From Larimichthys crocea (lineage: Eukaryota > Chordata > Actinopteri > Sciaenidae), in contig NC_040032.1 of NCBI RefSeq assembly GCF_000972845.2, forward strand, positions 21,438,248 to 21,502,247: a stretch of DNA of 64,000 nucleotides, written 5' to 3'. How positions within the stretch are numbered: the first letter of the stretch is position 1; each line of letters begins with the position of its first letter. The translations under genes were made by a program, and so were the position numbers. The notes beneath the pieces are model-generated. The model searched no databases. It was not told where the DNA came from and saw only the letters and a list, made by a program, of their open reading frames with translations. Positions 23,709 through 37,089 of this stretch are shown in pieces.

Positions 23709-23710
<2 letters not shown>
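22111..23710. other. Gene-free stretch
   Basis: No gene recognised. A T/C-rich run at 23189-23226 ends in TTTTTACAG, which resembles a splice acceptor, but the following sequence has no plausible exon. Confidence 0.5.

Positions 23711-23743
<33 letters not shown>
23711..23743. repeat. (AC)n microsatellite
   Basis: Perfect AC run of about 33 bases. Confidence 0.97.
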
Positions 23744-23744
<1 letters not shown>

Positions 23745-23828
23745 CTTGGATGCTCATGTACTTGTGGGATACATAGAGGCTTTACTTAAATAATTAATCT
23801 ATTTATTTATTTTTGCCAAACACCCCTA

Positions 23829-23990
23829 AGCAGTTGTTGTTCCAGTTCATCCCAAAGGTGTTGGATTAGGCTGAGGTCACAGCTCTGTACAAACCAGTCA
23901 AGTTCCTCTGCACCGACCTGGGAAAAAACATTTCTTTATGGACCTGGCTTTTTGCACAGGGCATTGTCATGTTTAAACAGGAAAGGATCT
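23829..23990 (-). pseudogene. Tc1-like transposase, C-terminal remnant
   Basis: Minus-strand reading gives GPFLFKHDNALCKK, with the second catalytic Asp in HDNA. After a frameshift comes EELDWFVQSCDLSLIQHLW, matching the Tc1 C-terminal DDE block normally ending P-I-E-H-L-W. The third catalytic residue has changed from Glu to Gln. Frameshift plus lost Glu make it inactive. No inverted-repeat ends were found nearby. Confidence 0.85.
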
Positions 23991-26900
23991 TAGTATTAGT
24001 AATTGGGTAATTATTAATATGGTGATAATGACCCCCACTTTGGTTTCAGACAAAGTAAAGAGTCCCTTAAAATTTAACCTTCAAAATGCTACCTACAATG
24101 TATTTAAATAAAAAAAAAATCCCAAGTCCCATTTTTATCACCTGCACTCATGTGGTCAGAGTCACACTCTACTTCAATCACAGCTCACATCTCAGTTTTT
24201 ATTCTGCTCTTTGCCTCCCCCACCTGAACCGTCTGTCTGTCTCCCTGAAAGCAGCTTCATCACAAGCTCTGGCTTCCTCTAAATCTGTTGTGATGAAGAC
24301 ACTTTATCATCCCACACACACTAACGGATGGGGAGGAAAGAGAGATAGACGGGAACCAATTAGCATCTCTGTGCCAGACTTAAACCCCAGAGAGTCTCGG
24401 GTCATCTCAGGGTTTTCATTATGCAGAAGATCTTGTTCTTTTCATGCAACTTGCTTTAGCTCAATTCAAGAAAACTCAACTTCCTCAAAGAAAAATTCCA
24501 AAACTGTTATTTCATACTTTTTCAGAAGGAGAAAGACTTCACCTGTCAATCAATGCCAAGTGCCTGTACAGAAAAAGTAGGTTGCTAAACATTTAGTGTA
24601 ATATTAAAGTTTTTTTTTCTCCACTCAATTTTAACATTACATGATTATAATTAATATGTCATGTCAATCTTAAGTGGGCTGAACCAGTAAAACCGTTACA
24701 TAATAACCTATAAATAATAAATAACGCCTCCAAACGTTTCCCTTTATTTGAACATAAAGATGTACAGGCACATTCCAAAAAAAGTTCATAATTAATCAGT
24801 CAAACTTTATTTAGATAACTGCTTTTAAGTCAGATGCAATTCAAAGCCTTTGACAAGTGATTGACGGATGATAAAAAGGATTTAGAGACTAAAGTTAATT
24901 AAATTGAATTAGTTTATGTTTAATAATATACATATCTTCAGCTCCTCTGGCTGTTCCAGTGGCTTGGAGGGTAATGGCTAAAAACAGCATCACCAAATGT
25001 TTTTGTTCTGTTTTGTGTGACAACTAAATGAGAAGACCCAGAGGACCTGATGGGCCTTCATGGTTCATAAACCAAAAACATTTGTGTAATTAATGAACCA
25101 TCCGTTTACAAAACAGATGAGGAACAGCCTGAATCTTAAGAGTAATTTTCACAATATGTTTCAGTTTTATCCCATGCAGTCAGTCTGCTGTCATCACAGT
25201 AGATCTAGGTTATCTTCTCAATCAAACGTTTTGGGAGTACCTGAGCAAAAGGCATTCAGGCATTAAATTAATGTTTGACACCACTGAACTAAACATTTTG
25301 CACAAAAGAGAACAAATTATGACATTTCATAGCATGAATTATTGTTAAACTTAAACCCATGTTCCGTACATTGGTATGTGTTTGTGTGGTTTATGTTGTC
25401 TGAGATGGAACAATCAAGCCTCTCTGTATCAAGGACACATCTTTTATTGGAGATTCAGCTGCCAAACAGCATTTTTTTTTAATGCATGCCCAAACACATA
25501 TTTGTCTTTTTGACAATGTCTATGGTTACTTGCTTGATTTCAAGGTTCAAATTTCTTACAGTATGACCTGTGAGTTCAATGATTTAGGAAAGCTTACTCT
25601 TAAATAATAGATGCTGGTTCTGTCTTTGAAAGCACCGTCGAAAGGAGTTCAGCAGGTTTCAAGCCTTGCTTGATTTTCTTAGAAATGAACTCAAACAAAT
25701 GACTTCCTGACTGTTAATGCATATAATGCAGGCACGACAAAAATCTTCATTCTGTATGTTTAGAAATGGTGTCCTCTAAATCTAATTCACAATCATTTCC
25801 ACACATTCTACATTTGATTTAACAATGAGCTAGTCATTTTAGACATTAGTAAAAGGGAAATTGTGATTTTTGTCACACTAAAGGTCCTAATATGTTCAGT
25901 CGATCATTTTCACATGATGAATTATTTCCAAAAAACCCATGGAAACATGGAATTATTTAAAGGATTACAGGGTTGTTAATCAAGCAACTGACTGAAAAAT
26001 AATCCCTAATCTTTATTTCACTGTGTGATCAGAAGAGAGACTGTTGAGAGTTGTTGGCAACCATCCACAACACCAATGCAATTGCATTTAATGTCACTTA
26101 AGTAAATATATCAATCAAGATTTTAATATCACTTCATAATAAAAGGTCCTTCTTATTATGCTGCTCTGTACTCAACATGTGTATATATATATTACAGTAT
26201 GTACAATAGCTTTTCCACAGTTTTCACATACAGCCAAACTAACTTGATACATTTTTAGCGCTAACTGTCAAACATTACGACATACCACAGCTCTCTGGCC
26301 ACCTGGCACTCAAATAACGCAGGTTTCATTTTTTTTATTCCATTTAGAGAACAAAACACATTAATCAACCATTCTGTGAATGTATCAGTGTGTGCCAACT
26401 GGCTAATTTTCAACTGCTGTCTTTTGGCTAAATGTTTTGAAACCAATGAGGTGATCCTTGAAAGCTACAGACAGAAGACAGCGAGGTGCCAAGACAGCAA
26501 CAAAATATGCATTCCCAAACACAAATTGACCTAATCACTAACCATAGACACTTTCTTTTGGTCTTTGCAACATGGTTGCATGCACCACTCTGGTCAAGTA
26601 TACATGGAGAAATGTGGCATCTCCAGTGTTTTTGTAGGTTCCTTCATCAGGCCTCTCATCAGTTCTCTTGGGGCTGCTACTTGGACGATATCTTGACTGT
26701 TGTCCAACAACAACTAATTCCTCATCATTTCCAGCTTCCGTCAAAGACAATGCTGCTGCCACCCAAGTGCAGCACCATAAAGTTACTGTGACAGGAGGCC
26801 AACATAGACAAATATAGAAGTTTTTTCATCATCATTGTATTTATCTATTTATTCACAGCTATAGTGAGTCAAAAATACCATCATGAGGCGTCCACCATAC

Positions 26901-27751
26901 CGTGATTAGAAAATGTAACACTCACATCTACATACCTTGGGTTTTTAGCGACCAACTTTTTAGAGAAAAACATTAGAAAAACAATGTGTTTTATCATTGT
27001 TGTCATTCTGACACCAGAACAATCTTAAAAACAAGTACCACGTCGTTGTCATGCTCACACAGAATCTTAATAGTAGTGTCAGATCAGAAAGTATGGCCAT
27101 GAATAAAAACAGCTTTGAAAGGCACTGGCAAATGATGTGAGTTTATAAAATGCTTATATTGGTCATTCTGGAAGACAATGACAAGGACCATATGTTGTTA
27201 TGGTAAATTAAATAGCTAACCCACACACTGTTTCATCTTAGTATCATTTATATCAAACAAGCAGATGAGCAGAGGAGATGCAGGTCTTCATCAAAGTTGA
27301 GTTTGATTCCAGGCAGTGGAAGACAGAATTGGCTCCGCAGGCAGGAAAAATAAGAGATAACTGTACAGAAAATTGGTAACAAACGTGTTGAACTTGCTGC
27401 TGCTTAACTGCACACAAATAACTGACATATTGCATCTGTAATGAGATCCGACATCCATCAGAAAAATAACACCACACCACCTGCAGACACAGTCCCTGAA
27501 AGCATTTCATTATCCTCCGATTTTCTTTCGAGCTGTGAAAACACGCGAGTTGAATTAATCAAAAACAGCAACAAAGCTAAAAATGGAACGTCTTACGCAC
27601 ATGGGCATATAGGGAGACAAGATGCAACTTTCACAAGTAAACAGGAATCCAAAGATCAAAATGAAATGTTCTCTGCTGCAGCTGAGCTGAGATGCTTCTC
27701 CCTCTTTGCTTTTAGAAATCTGCCCTTCCTCCCAAGTTTTTAGTTTTTTTT
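23991..27751. other. Gene-free stretch, no gene recognised
   Basis: The longest open frame in the window (164 codons, + strand, 24086-24580) lies here but has no recognisable domain, and its composition looks random. A reading frame at 26486-26791 contains a chance YLDD but no neighbouring reverse-transcriptase blocks. Confidence 0.5.
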
Positions 27752-27862
27752 TCTCACCTCCTATCTCTCCTTTGTTCCACCCTTCTCTCATCTTCATCGT
27801 TTCTGTCTTTTCTCCCACTACCTCCCACTTCTTGCCTTCTTCCTGCTTCTTTTCCTTACCAA
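27752..27862. repeat. Polypyrimidine tract
   Basis: About 110 bases overwhelmingly C and T on the + strand, with scattered single purines. A second tract lies at about 29280-29360. Such tracts can form triplex (H-DNA) structures. The long open frames on both strands here reflect this composition. Confidence 0.7.
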
Positions 27863-28374
27863 TTATACTGTATTTGCACACACGGGCCCCATGCAAATGA
27901 ATCCTTTCCTACTTTTAGACAGTATTTATACAAATTGCATGGTGTGCTGTCCTTTTGTCTTGCATACATTGATTTGTTTTGTTATATATAGTTAAACCGG
28001 ATTTTAAAAACAAGCCATGTTTATTGTCAAGACCACAGTATCCATTTGCTTCCATTCTATCACATATATTATTGTATATACTTGATATTATACATTTTGT
28101 ATGAAATGTGCCAAATAATTCAAACTTGATTACTGAAAAGAGACCAAACAGTGAATGTACTGTAAAATAAAAACTATTACCTAAAACAGGCTAAATAATG
28201 TAAAGCTGCAGAACTTGGGGTAATTCTCATCCATCAATATGTTTTCCACTTCTCTGGCATCGGATCACAGAGGCAGTAGGTAAAGCAGGTTGTTCCAGAT
28301 GTCTTATTTTCTTGCTAGAAAAAGCATGGCAACTTCACAGAAGGCAGCAGTGTATTTGGATCTGGTTTATATAT
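27863..28374. other. Gene-free stretch
   Basis: Nothing recognised. Confidence 0.5.
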
Positions 28375-28725
28375 GATTTTGTCTTTGAATGTTAGAGTTT
28401 CAACTCGCAGTCATGGATGCAGCGATGAACTGTGTTCACAGATGATGGTTTTTGAAAGCGTGTCTTAGCCCATAGTGCCATCTGAGAGCCCAAAGATCAC
28501 AGCCATTTAATACGGTCTTTCAGGTTTGTCCCTTGTGGGCAGAAATTACTTCTGATTCTCTGAATCTTTTAATATTGCAACCAGTAGAAAGTGAAATCAG
28601 ATTCTTTGCAATTTTATGTTGAGATTAAATTGTTGTTCTATTGGCCAGCATAGCCTTTCAGATCGGTGAACCTCTCACCCTCTTAACTCATCCTCCCTGT
28701 GATGCTCTATTTATACCCAAACATT
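28375..28725 (-). pseudogene. Tc1-like transposon remnant, transposase N-terminal section
   Basis: Successive motifs on the + strand ('atgcagcgatgaactgtgtt', 'ctgattctctgaatctttta', 'tttgcaattttatgttgaga', 'ggtgaacctctcaccctctt', 'tgctctatttatacccaaac') follow the order of a teleost Tc1-like element whose transposase runs on the minus strand. They span its N-terminal DNA-binding part and 5' leader. The copy is diverged, with several indels and no open frame. It appears to be the same family as 16290-16440 but covers a different part. Confidence 0.7.
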
Positions 28726-29785
28726 TTTTTTATGCTGACTTTTAGAACAAAATTGTGCAGAATCAGATATTTTTAAAATGAACATCGTCAGTACGTTCTG
28801 ACTTTTCCTAAATGTTTGTCTTTGAAAAAAGTTTGTAACAGCCAAACCCCTTTTGGAAAACTGCTTCCTCGCATGATGATGAGGACTTCTAAGAAAGCTT
28901 TCCTCACTGGGACTCTCCGTCATGCTGAAGACTTTCTCCCTTGACAACAACTCAATTATTTATATATGTATGCAGACTTGAAGGTGACTGTCGAGGTCAC
29001 ACTGTATTTCCATGGTAGAGATGACTTCCTTCTCATCCCCTTAACCTTATTCCACCGTTAAAAGAGTCGTATAGCCACATTTGGGAGGAGGAGGCGACAC
29101 ATTGAGGATGTTCTATAAGCCGACTCCTTCGCCTGTCGACTCTGTTGATTGTATTTTGCTGCCAGTGAATGTACATCCTCACTTTGCTGAGCATCGGTGA
29201 ACCCAAGGAACCCTTCCCTCCCACTCTGTAACCGACCCTTTGCTGTTGAGCATGATGCATGGTGGATGAGCTCCAGTGCCCTCTATTTCTCTTTTTTCCA
29301 CCCTCAATCCTCCTTCTTTCTCTCTCACTCTCTCTGCCCCCACGTCCCCCCTCTCCATCTGTTAGTCAGATGAAAAATTGGAGAAACATTGTTCTCCCAT
29401 AACCCAAAATAGACCTGGCCTACTAAAATGGCCTCTTCTTCACCTTCCCATCGGAATTGAGCCAAGAATATCTCTTTGAAAAAAAAAAAAAAAAAACGTA
29501 AATCTCCTGTTCTCAAGTTTTTAATTATTTAAGGACTTTTACAAACTCGTGTAACATGTTTAAACATTTTGTGGTTACTTTATGGTGTCATCATTATACA
29601 TACATTTTAAACAAATATGATGTTAAAGCCACCAACATCAATCATAATTTAAAAGTTAGAAGTCCCTGACCCAAGAAGTACCCAAGTAATGAATACATGA
29701 ACTGTCAAACACAAATTTTCTTATGTAATTACCTGGTTGTTTATACTTTAAACCTAATTTATTTCTTTCATGACTGTATTTCAGA
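28726..29785. other. Gene-free stretch
   Basis: No gene recognised. It contains a second pyrimidine-rich tract (about 29280-29360) and an A18 run at 29479-29496. Confidence 0.5.
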
Positions 29786-29850
29786 TTTCAAGTCAAGTCA
29801 TAATTTTATTGATTTAGCACAAATCAAAACACGTGGCATCCTCTGCTCCC
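29786..29850 (-). repeat. LINE 3' tail fragment
   Basis: 'caagtcaagtcataatttta' followed by 'ttgatttagcacaaatcaaa' resembles, in reverse orientation, the tail and end of an L2-type fish LINE. It directly abuts the MITE that follows. Confidence 0.45.
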
Positions 29851-29866
29851 CTACTTTATATATTGT

Positions 29867-30284
29867 AACACTTTATATTAAGATGCTTGTAATATCCATT
29901 AGTTAATAAGTTAAAACTGCCTGTGTGTTAAGACTACAGTGTTAATAATAGCATCACAAGTTTATTGTTAGTTTATAAGACATCATGCACACTTAAAACT
30001 ATTTATACATACTTTATGCATTTCTTAACAGTTAACAGTATTAATAAGGTGCATAATTACAGATTTTAAACAATTAAAGATAACTTATGAATCTCTTATC
30101 AACGTTAAGCTTAAGCAGTCTAAACAGTTAAACAGTTTTTTTAAGTGTTTATAATATGTTTTAACAATAAATGTATTTATGATGTTATTAACGTACTAAT
30201 GTCAATGAGCTTCTCATAAAGCCTTTATTACCTATAAATGCTTATTACAAGGGTTAGGGTTATCTTAATGTAATATAAAGTGTT
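29867..30284. mobile_element. AT-rich MITE
   Basis: The left end AACACTTTATATTA (29867-29880) is mirrored exactly as TAATATAAAGTGTT at 30271-30284. The 418-bp interior is very AT-rich, non-coding and full of TTAATAA-like words. This matches a common fish class of short non-autonomous DNA elements. The target duplication is unclear and the superfamily was not assigned. Confidence 0.75.
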
Positions 30285-33200
30285 TGTTTTTTTCTTGGTT
30301 GTGGTTTGTGTGTCAGACACTTAATGAAGAAACAAAACAAAACCTTCAAAGAGACATTAAATATGGTGAATAAGGGAAAGAAAATATATAATAATCATAT
30401 GAAAACAAAGTTATAATGAAAAAAACTGTAAGTCTGAAATCTAAAAATTAGCTGCATTTGATTAAATTGTGTATTCTCATTGTATATTCTCATAATTAAA
30501 TGTCTTTTTTCAACCATATTTATTATTATGTCCTTCACTAGGATAAAAAACAGCAAAAATATGTCTAAGATTAACTTATGGCCTGAATGTCATAATCCTC
30601 TAATTAAATCGTGAATGCTGGAGGAAATTAACATGTTTTCTCTTGGAGCTGCACATATTTTGTGGGTGTCTCTTTTAACTTGCTCTGTAATCTTGAGTGC
30701 ACATAACCCAGCACTGAACCTGAGCAGAAAAATGAAAATAAATAAGTAAAAGCAAACATTTAATTATGTATTATTCAATAGCAAACATCTGATTTCACGT
30801 TTTCTGCTTGTCAGACTAGAAAACTGCTCTGAACAATGTATCTCCCTGAAGATTCATTACTTCAGGACTTTTCGTCCACAAAATAGAAATAGAAACTCTT
30901 ACCCTCTTTATCTCATTCTCCAACTGGAAGATTGCATCACTTTCATTACCCTTGATACTTTTAATCTGTGCAAGTGTAAACACTGGCTTCAAAGCAATCC
31001 TCCTTCCAAATTCTATCTTTTCAAACACATCTTTTCAAATATCAAACACTCGCATTGTCAACTTTAGAGACAGATTAAAAATGCTGTTTGCTCCCTCACA
31101 GAGCTGTGGCTGTAATCACAAAAAATCTAAATGATCACAGAAACATCAAACTGCAAAGGTGCATTCGAGTTAAACTCATCAGATCATGTCTGTCACATTT
31201 CAGCCCAGTATCACTGCACCTCATAATTCATGTCCAGTCCAATGTTTAATGTATTTACAGGAAGGAGCGTGCTCTTTATTTGAATTAGGAATGTGGCAGG
31301 CATGGTGTTGGATAGGAATTTAGCACGTCTGATTATCTTGCAGGACCAAAGTTCATAGTCCTGACACAGAACTGAAATTAGTGTTTGCATTTTTAATTAA
31401 GTTTATCCTGTCCCTAACCTTAACAACGTAACCCTCCTAATCAGTTTATTTGCAGCAACCACAATCTTTCTATAACCTTAACCACAACTGAGTTGTCAGG
31501 CCTTGTTATTGCAGAAATGTTCGCATTGAACACTGCCACTGAACACAACCTGGAGTTTTGTAGATTCATCTAATCTTGTCTGATGACAGGGTAGCATATT
31601 TCGATGTCTGTCTGGCTTCACTCAAACTGTGAATTAAAAGGGAAAAAAACAAAACCAAAAGAAAACCAACAGTTAAGTTTAAAATCGGCATTTCTTGAAT
31701 TTATTCATAGACTTTAAGCTACAATTCTAAAATTAAAGTGAAAATAAAATAAAATCTTAACTTCAACTGTATATGCAAAAATGTATGAGAGAAGTATTGA
31801 CTGTAAATTCAAACTTAAAGCCTATTGTCAAATTTTTGTTAGAATGTTGTATGTGTATCGTGTGTGTGTAACAGCCTGTTATAAATTTTAGTAGGCAGCA
31901 GCAACAACTCAGTTGCAATCAGTAAAAACTGTGTGTGAAAGAAGTTGTTGACTCCAAATCAAATATGAATGCTTATTTTCAAATATTCCATAAAAGCTTC
32001 ATAATTAAATGAACACTTGACTCGTCAATGTCAGAACAAAGAGGCATGAATGCCCAGTTAAAATGGTAAAATTCATTACGCTGACAGACATGCTAACTCT
32101 GGCATACACTCATACATATTCACCACCTGCAGTCCTTGTATAGAACCAGCGGACCTAATCTCTGCCACATACTGTTGTGTGTAACACGGCATGAAAGATG
32201 CATGCGCGACATTTTGGAGAGAGGTTACACCCCGTGAGGGAATGACTTTCATTCTGTTTCGTTGGGATTGGTTCATTCTTTCTTTTTTTTTAATTTTAAA
32301 AGTACTAGACTTCTCTCTGCAGGGCCGCAGAGTTTGAATGTGAACTGAAAGTCGGCTTGTCGATCCAGAACTGAGCCGTGTACCGTTTTTTTAAAAGAAT
32401 TGAGTTCTATCAGCCAAGCTCAGATGGTCTTTTACTGTAGGGGGGGAAGGTTATTTTGTGGTTTCTAACTAGGTTTTGCTGAGTAATGAAGGTCACTCTG
32501 TATCTTCACTATGAAAAGGCATGCAGTTTTATCTCTGAATTGCAAATGGGAATGACTGGAAAATTAAGGTCACCCTGTGGGTCCATAATATTGTGCTGTA
32601 ATGTTAAAATGAATTGAGTGCTCTTCCCAAGGACCTGGATCTGTTTGCCAGCTGAACTGAATCCATTGTTTATTTCAAAGTAGAAAATAGAAAATTTCTA
32701 AATGAGTCCAAATATATTTATGTGCTTATGTCAACAGCTGACAGGAAGAAAAAAACTCAGGCTCAAGCTGTTCGTAGCTCTGTTTTTGCCTCACTGCTTG
32801 GATAAAAATGGTCTGTAAAAAAAGAATCATGAGGAACACTTAAAGCCCTTGGGGCTGTTTTACAAACACAAATTACAAACACTTTTTACACCCAGATTGC
32901 AAATGGTGGCAGTGTCACGTTTCACAAATAATTCTCACCCACAAATTTAGAAGTCCCTGATGGCTTTTGCACACTCGCCGGCTGCAAGTATGATGTTAGT
33001 TTTGATTTGTGACAGTGTTTTGAAATGAGAAAGACACGGCTTGAGTTGTAAATTTGGTGCAATGAGCCCCCTGGTTCTCAGCCGTTTTGGCTTGTGAGTC
33101 TTTCATGCATGAATTATGACAGCATTACTCAGTATTGAAGAAGTGTTTTTATTACTCTTTTGGTAATAAGATTTTTTCACATGTTCATTCCAGCAGAGTT

Positions 33201-34540
33201 TTCAACTGTATTCAAAAATTTAGAATGGTATTTTATGTAGAAAATCAAATAAGCGTCGGTCCTGGGGAAAACACCAAAGTTCCCTTTTGGGTCTTGAGCT
33301 GATCTACAGCATAATGGTTCCATTATGTGTTTGCAATCAATACTTTTTAATTATATATAAACATCATAATAACATTCTACACAAAAACATCATCATTAAT
33401 GCCATATTACCACACCCACAGTTTGATGTCTGGTTTGTGGCATGGGATCTTCTATCTAACTAATTATGGTTGAGACTAATTTAGGATCACGTGGAAATGA
33501 ATAAATGTAGAAATACAGAAATAGCCTTTTCATGACCAGGTTGTACTTATTTTTATTTTTGTGTATTTACGAGCTGCAGAGTTGGGAGACGTTGGTTTTA
33601 TAAGACTGGATGGGGAACAAAAGCTACCACCATGTGCCACCTGCCTCAGTTTAAGTTTAAGTGAGGTCTGCTGTGTTTTTTTGCTGGTGCCTTTTTTATG
33701 TGTTCAATACAATTTATGCATCATGCGAGACTTGTCAGACCTGCTCCCAAGTAGCCACATTATCACAACAGGAACTGACAATGATTGCATAGTAAAAAAC
33801 TCTCAGAAACTGGCTTATACTGGCAGTTTACTATGGCTCCACCAATCACAGGCAAAGCACAGGACGGAACAAGGAAACTGAATGCTCAGCATCAGTAAAA
33901 TTAACCTTGTTAAATGGCAGCTAACAACAGCCAGAAAATTGCAGCCACTTAAATCCTGCAGTCTGGTGACTCTGAAAAAGATTTCATTATAGCACTGACC
34001 AACCGACATGCCCGCCCACTCATACATCTCTCTATGATAGTCCAATTAAAGTAATGCTTTCTGCCTTAATGTGCAACTCTTGCTATATTGCAAAATGAAA
34101 CAATAAAACAAGAATAATGTTTTTTTTTTGTGTGTGTGTGTCTCAGACAAACAAATCTTTCGTTTGGCTCTAAACTGGCACAGCTCAGCCAAGTACTTGT
34201 TGACTGCCAGCAAATCTGTAGCTTGAAGGCCAACATAAACATAAAACTTGAAAAGCAGAACCCACCAGCTTGTAACATTTACAGGGAAGCATCCTGGCCC
34301 CCCCAAAAAATAAAAATATAATGAATAATAAATTCTTGGACAGATGTAGCCTTTGCCCTGCCAGAGTCCCACGTTTTTTACTGCAAGCCTGCAGAACTAC
34401 AGCTCAACTTTAACCCTCAGAGGGGATTCGGAAAGTCAGGATTGGCCTTCTTTCAGATGCAATAAAATGTGATTTGGCAACTATTGAAATAGGAAACACT
34501 ATTTATTTTATTTTTTTGTTCAATTGTACTGTACAAAACC
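30285..34540. other. Gene-free stretch, no feature recognised
   Basis: Over 4 kb of AT-rich sequence without recognised exon, RNA gene or transposon. The 106-codon frame at 33561-33881 resembles nothing known. Confidence 0.5.
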
Positions 34541-34541
34541 T

Positions 34542-34589
<48 letters not shown>

Positions 34590-34593
34590 TTCT
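34541..34593. repeat. (TTTC)n microsatellite
   Basis: About thirteen near-perfect tetranucleotide units. It produces a spurious open frame of repeated phenylalanine, leucine and serine. Confidence 0.97.
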
Positions 34594-36324
34594 TCAACTC
34601 TGTTGCTAAGACACAAGTGGGGTCCAGGTTTATTACCCGTCAACTGCAATAAGCCCTAAATTATAGGCAAGGGGTGGGTAAATGTGTTATAAAAGCGTTT
34701 ACTGGGGGACAATGGCAGACAAGCTAACAGATGGACCTTCAAACTTGAGTGTCCTTGTAGATAAAAAGGGTATTACCAAAATAATGATGCAGTCTTTTTC
34801 TGTAACACAGCACAATGTTGAAAACAATTGAGTCTCTGGAGCGTCATTATGTCCAAGACCTCTTTTTATAATTGCAGACTGCAATAGAAAATAAGCCTGG
34901 ACCCATTTAGGATGTTGAAAACTCTAAAAATGGGCTGTAACTCTCAATGAAAATGTACCATGAAGCATTAATACTAGATTAATTATTGAAATAAATCTGC
35001 ATCGAACAGAAATTGCATTTCCCAGCCACTCCATCCTTCTATATTAACGAGAAAATAAGAAAAAAATCAACATATGGTGACCTTTCCGTGTGTCTTCCAT
35101 ATCCCTGTTCCTCTCGGCTCCATGTACAGCACATATGGGAGAAATACGAGTGTCTCACCAGATATAATGTTAGTCACTGCGGTTGGCTGCTCATCATTGT
35201 GTCAGTCAATGCAAAGAAATACCACAGAGACCAGCATGGGGCTAAGAATATATAGTTATAGCAGTGATCGGTATCCATAGCAACAACCCGTGTTCGTCAT
35301 TATATCCCCATCAACAGGACACTGATGACCAATCTATATCAGTTGATATCTGTTAGGAAATGTAGCATGAAAGCAAGGAGGAATGTCTGCTATAGCAAAC
35401 ACCAACAAATATTTGATCATTTCAGCTGATATTTTTAGAATTTGAAATATAAAGACTTCCCGTACAGCAGTTGTGAGTGCCTCCATATCATAGTGAACAT
35501 AGAAAGAGAAAAAAAACAAAAAAAACATGACTTATGCTGCTTTCAAATTGAACTTGTGAGGTTGTGTTGTACTTGTCGTACACAAAAAGCTTTAAGTCAT
35601 TTCATTCTTGACGACAGGTTAAGTAGAAATATTTTCCCCTACATCCAATAATTTTCAACTTGTGCAGATGTGTGTGCAGCATGCCTCCGTGCATGTCTTT
35701 GTGTTGACTTTAAATGTTTCCCCCTTGAGTCAGATTACCTATTGTTTTTGACGTATGTCATACACAAAGGACGATTCACATTTTGCATAATCCGGTTGAA
35801 ATTTATGTACATTCTTATAAGCGCTTGAATGTTCAATCATCACTAAAGTGCACGCCATGCAAGACAGGCCAGCTTGGGCTGCGTCCACGAAATTAAAGGC
35901 TCGCTTAGCTACATTTTCATAACTAATGTTAGACTATTGGAGCTTGAGCTTGACCTCTGTCTGCACTGCAAGTTTTTCTGAAAACGGATGTTTTAAATGC
36001 AGCTTTATTTGCTCAGCACACTTACGTAAATTAAATAATTCAAAATACAAACTAATTGTGTTCATTCACCTATATTGCTTAATGCCAAATGTCAAAACAA
36101 GCCTCAGAAATTAAACGTGCATGAACGCACATCATAGGTACACTTCAGTATTTAAACAAATACCACTACACCTCACACAAGACCTCTTCTATCTGAAGAC
36201 AAGCAAACTGAATTTGCTCCATGCTGTCAGGGATGTCAGAACTATTTTCTGGGAGGGGGTGCTGTAAATTTTTGGTGCATGCACAGGGTTGGACTCGGAA
36301 CAACCACCTTGCTCGGCAGAGTTG
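34594..36324. other. Gene-free stretch
   Basis: Nothing recognised. Confidence 0.5.
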
Positions 36325-36455
36325 ACTTACAGCCAACAGCACAATAACTACATTCACCTGCATCTCAGCAGGATTTATAGTACAGGAACACAAAGCCGAC
36401 AGCACAATAAATTCACGTGTATCTCAACAACTGAGGATTTACAGCGCAGATACAC
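36325..36455. repeat. Imperfect two-copy tandem repeat (about 65-bp unit)
   Basis: The unit 'acagcacaataa ... ttcac.tg.atctca.ca ... ggattta.ag..cag..acac' occurs twice back to back with scattered substitutions and small indels. Confidence 0.65.
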
Positions 36456-36699
36456 TCAATTAAGGCCTACGGGACATGAATATATAGATAAGGTTAAGCC
36501 ACTTCTAATATTAACAAAAAATAAAAACTAAGAAACAACTGACAGCAAGCTGTGGTGTCACATATCGCAGACAAGACTTTATAAGCCTAAATTAATCATA
36601 ACATAGTCTGCGATTCAATATTTTTCCTAGCTATACTTTGTGGTAAATCATCAAAGATTTAATCAAAGTTCAATGTATTGATCAATTGGCATAAGAAAA

Positions 36700-37089
36700 G
36701 GTGCCTTGAAGTGTTGTATCATTACTCAGACATAAAGAAGAAGATACAGGTCCATTCAGACCCGGACTAAAAGGCTGGCCAACAGCCTATACCCCAGTGA
36801 AATAAGACTGTTAAATTCACAAGGCTGCTAGAACAACTGCTTGTTCATATGTGTAGTATAATGTAGTATCCTGGAGCTATTTATTTATGGGGAGCCTGTC
36901 TGTTTGGCACAGATGTCACTTCATCTTGTCACTTTGCACTTTAAGGGGAACTGGAGAGGGGGGCACTGGCACCTCTAACTTTTAACTAACCATCTAACTA
37001 CTGCTCTGTGTTGTGCTCCACACACAATTTTGTTGCCTGTGGACAATGACAATAAACTCTTGAATTGAATTGAATTGAATTGAATTGAA
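36700..37089 (+). pseudogene. LINE ORF2 C-terminus and 3'UTR
   Basis: At 36763-36816 the frame RTKRLANSLYPSEIRLLN matches the conserved C-terminal end seen in many fish non-LTR retrotransposons (R-T-x-R-L-x-N-S-F-x-P pattern). A 3'UTR with 'tgacaataaactcttgaatt' and a (TGAAT)n tail at 37061-37089 follows. It is heavily 5'-truncated, as usual for LINE copies. Confidence 0.8.

Noticed and set aside
24086..24580. Longest open frame (164 codons, + strand)
   Set aside because: No recognisable domain, no promoter or splice context, and a random-looking composition; frames of this length are expected by chance in 64 kb.
26486..26791. YLDDIL motif suggesting a reverse transcriptase
   Set aside because: No supporting fingers, palm or thumb blocks at the right spacing; most likely coincidence.
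30250..30261. Telomere-like gggttagggtt
   Set aside because: Only about two units, and part of the MITE sequence.
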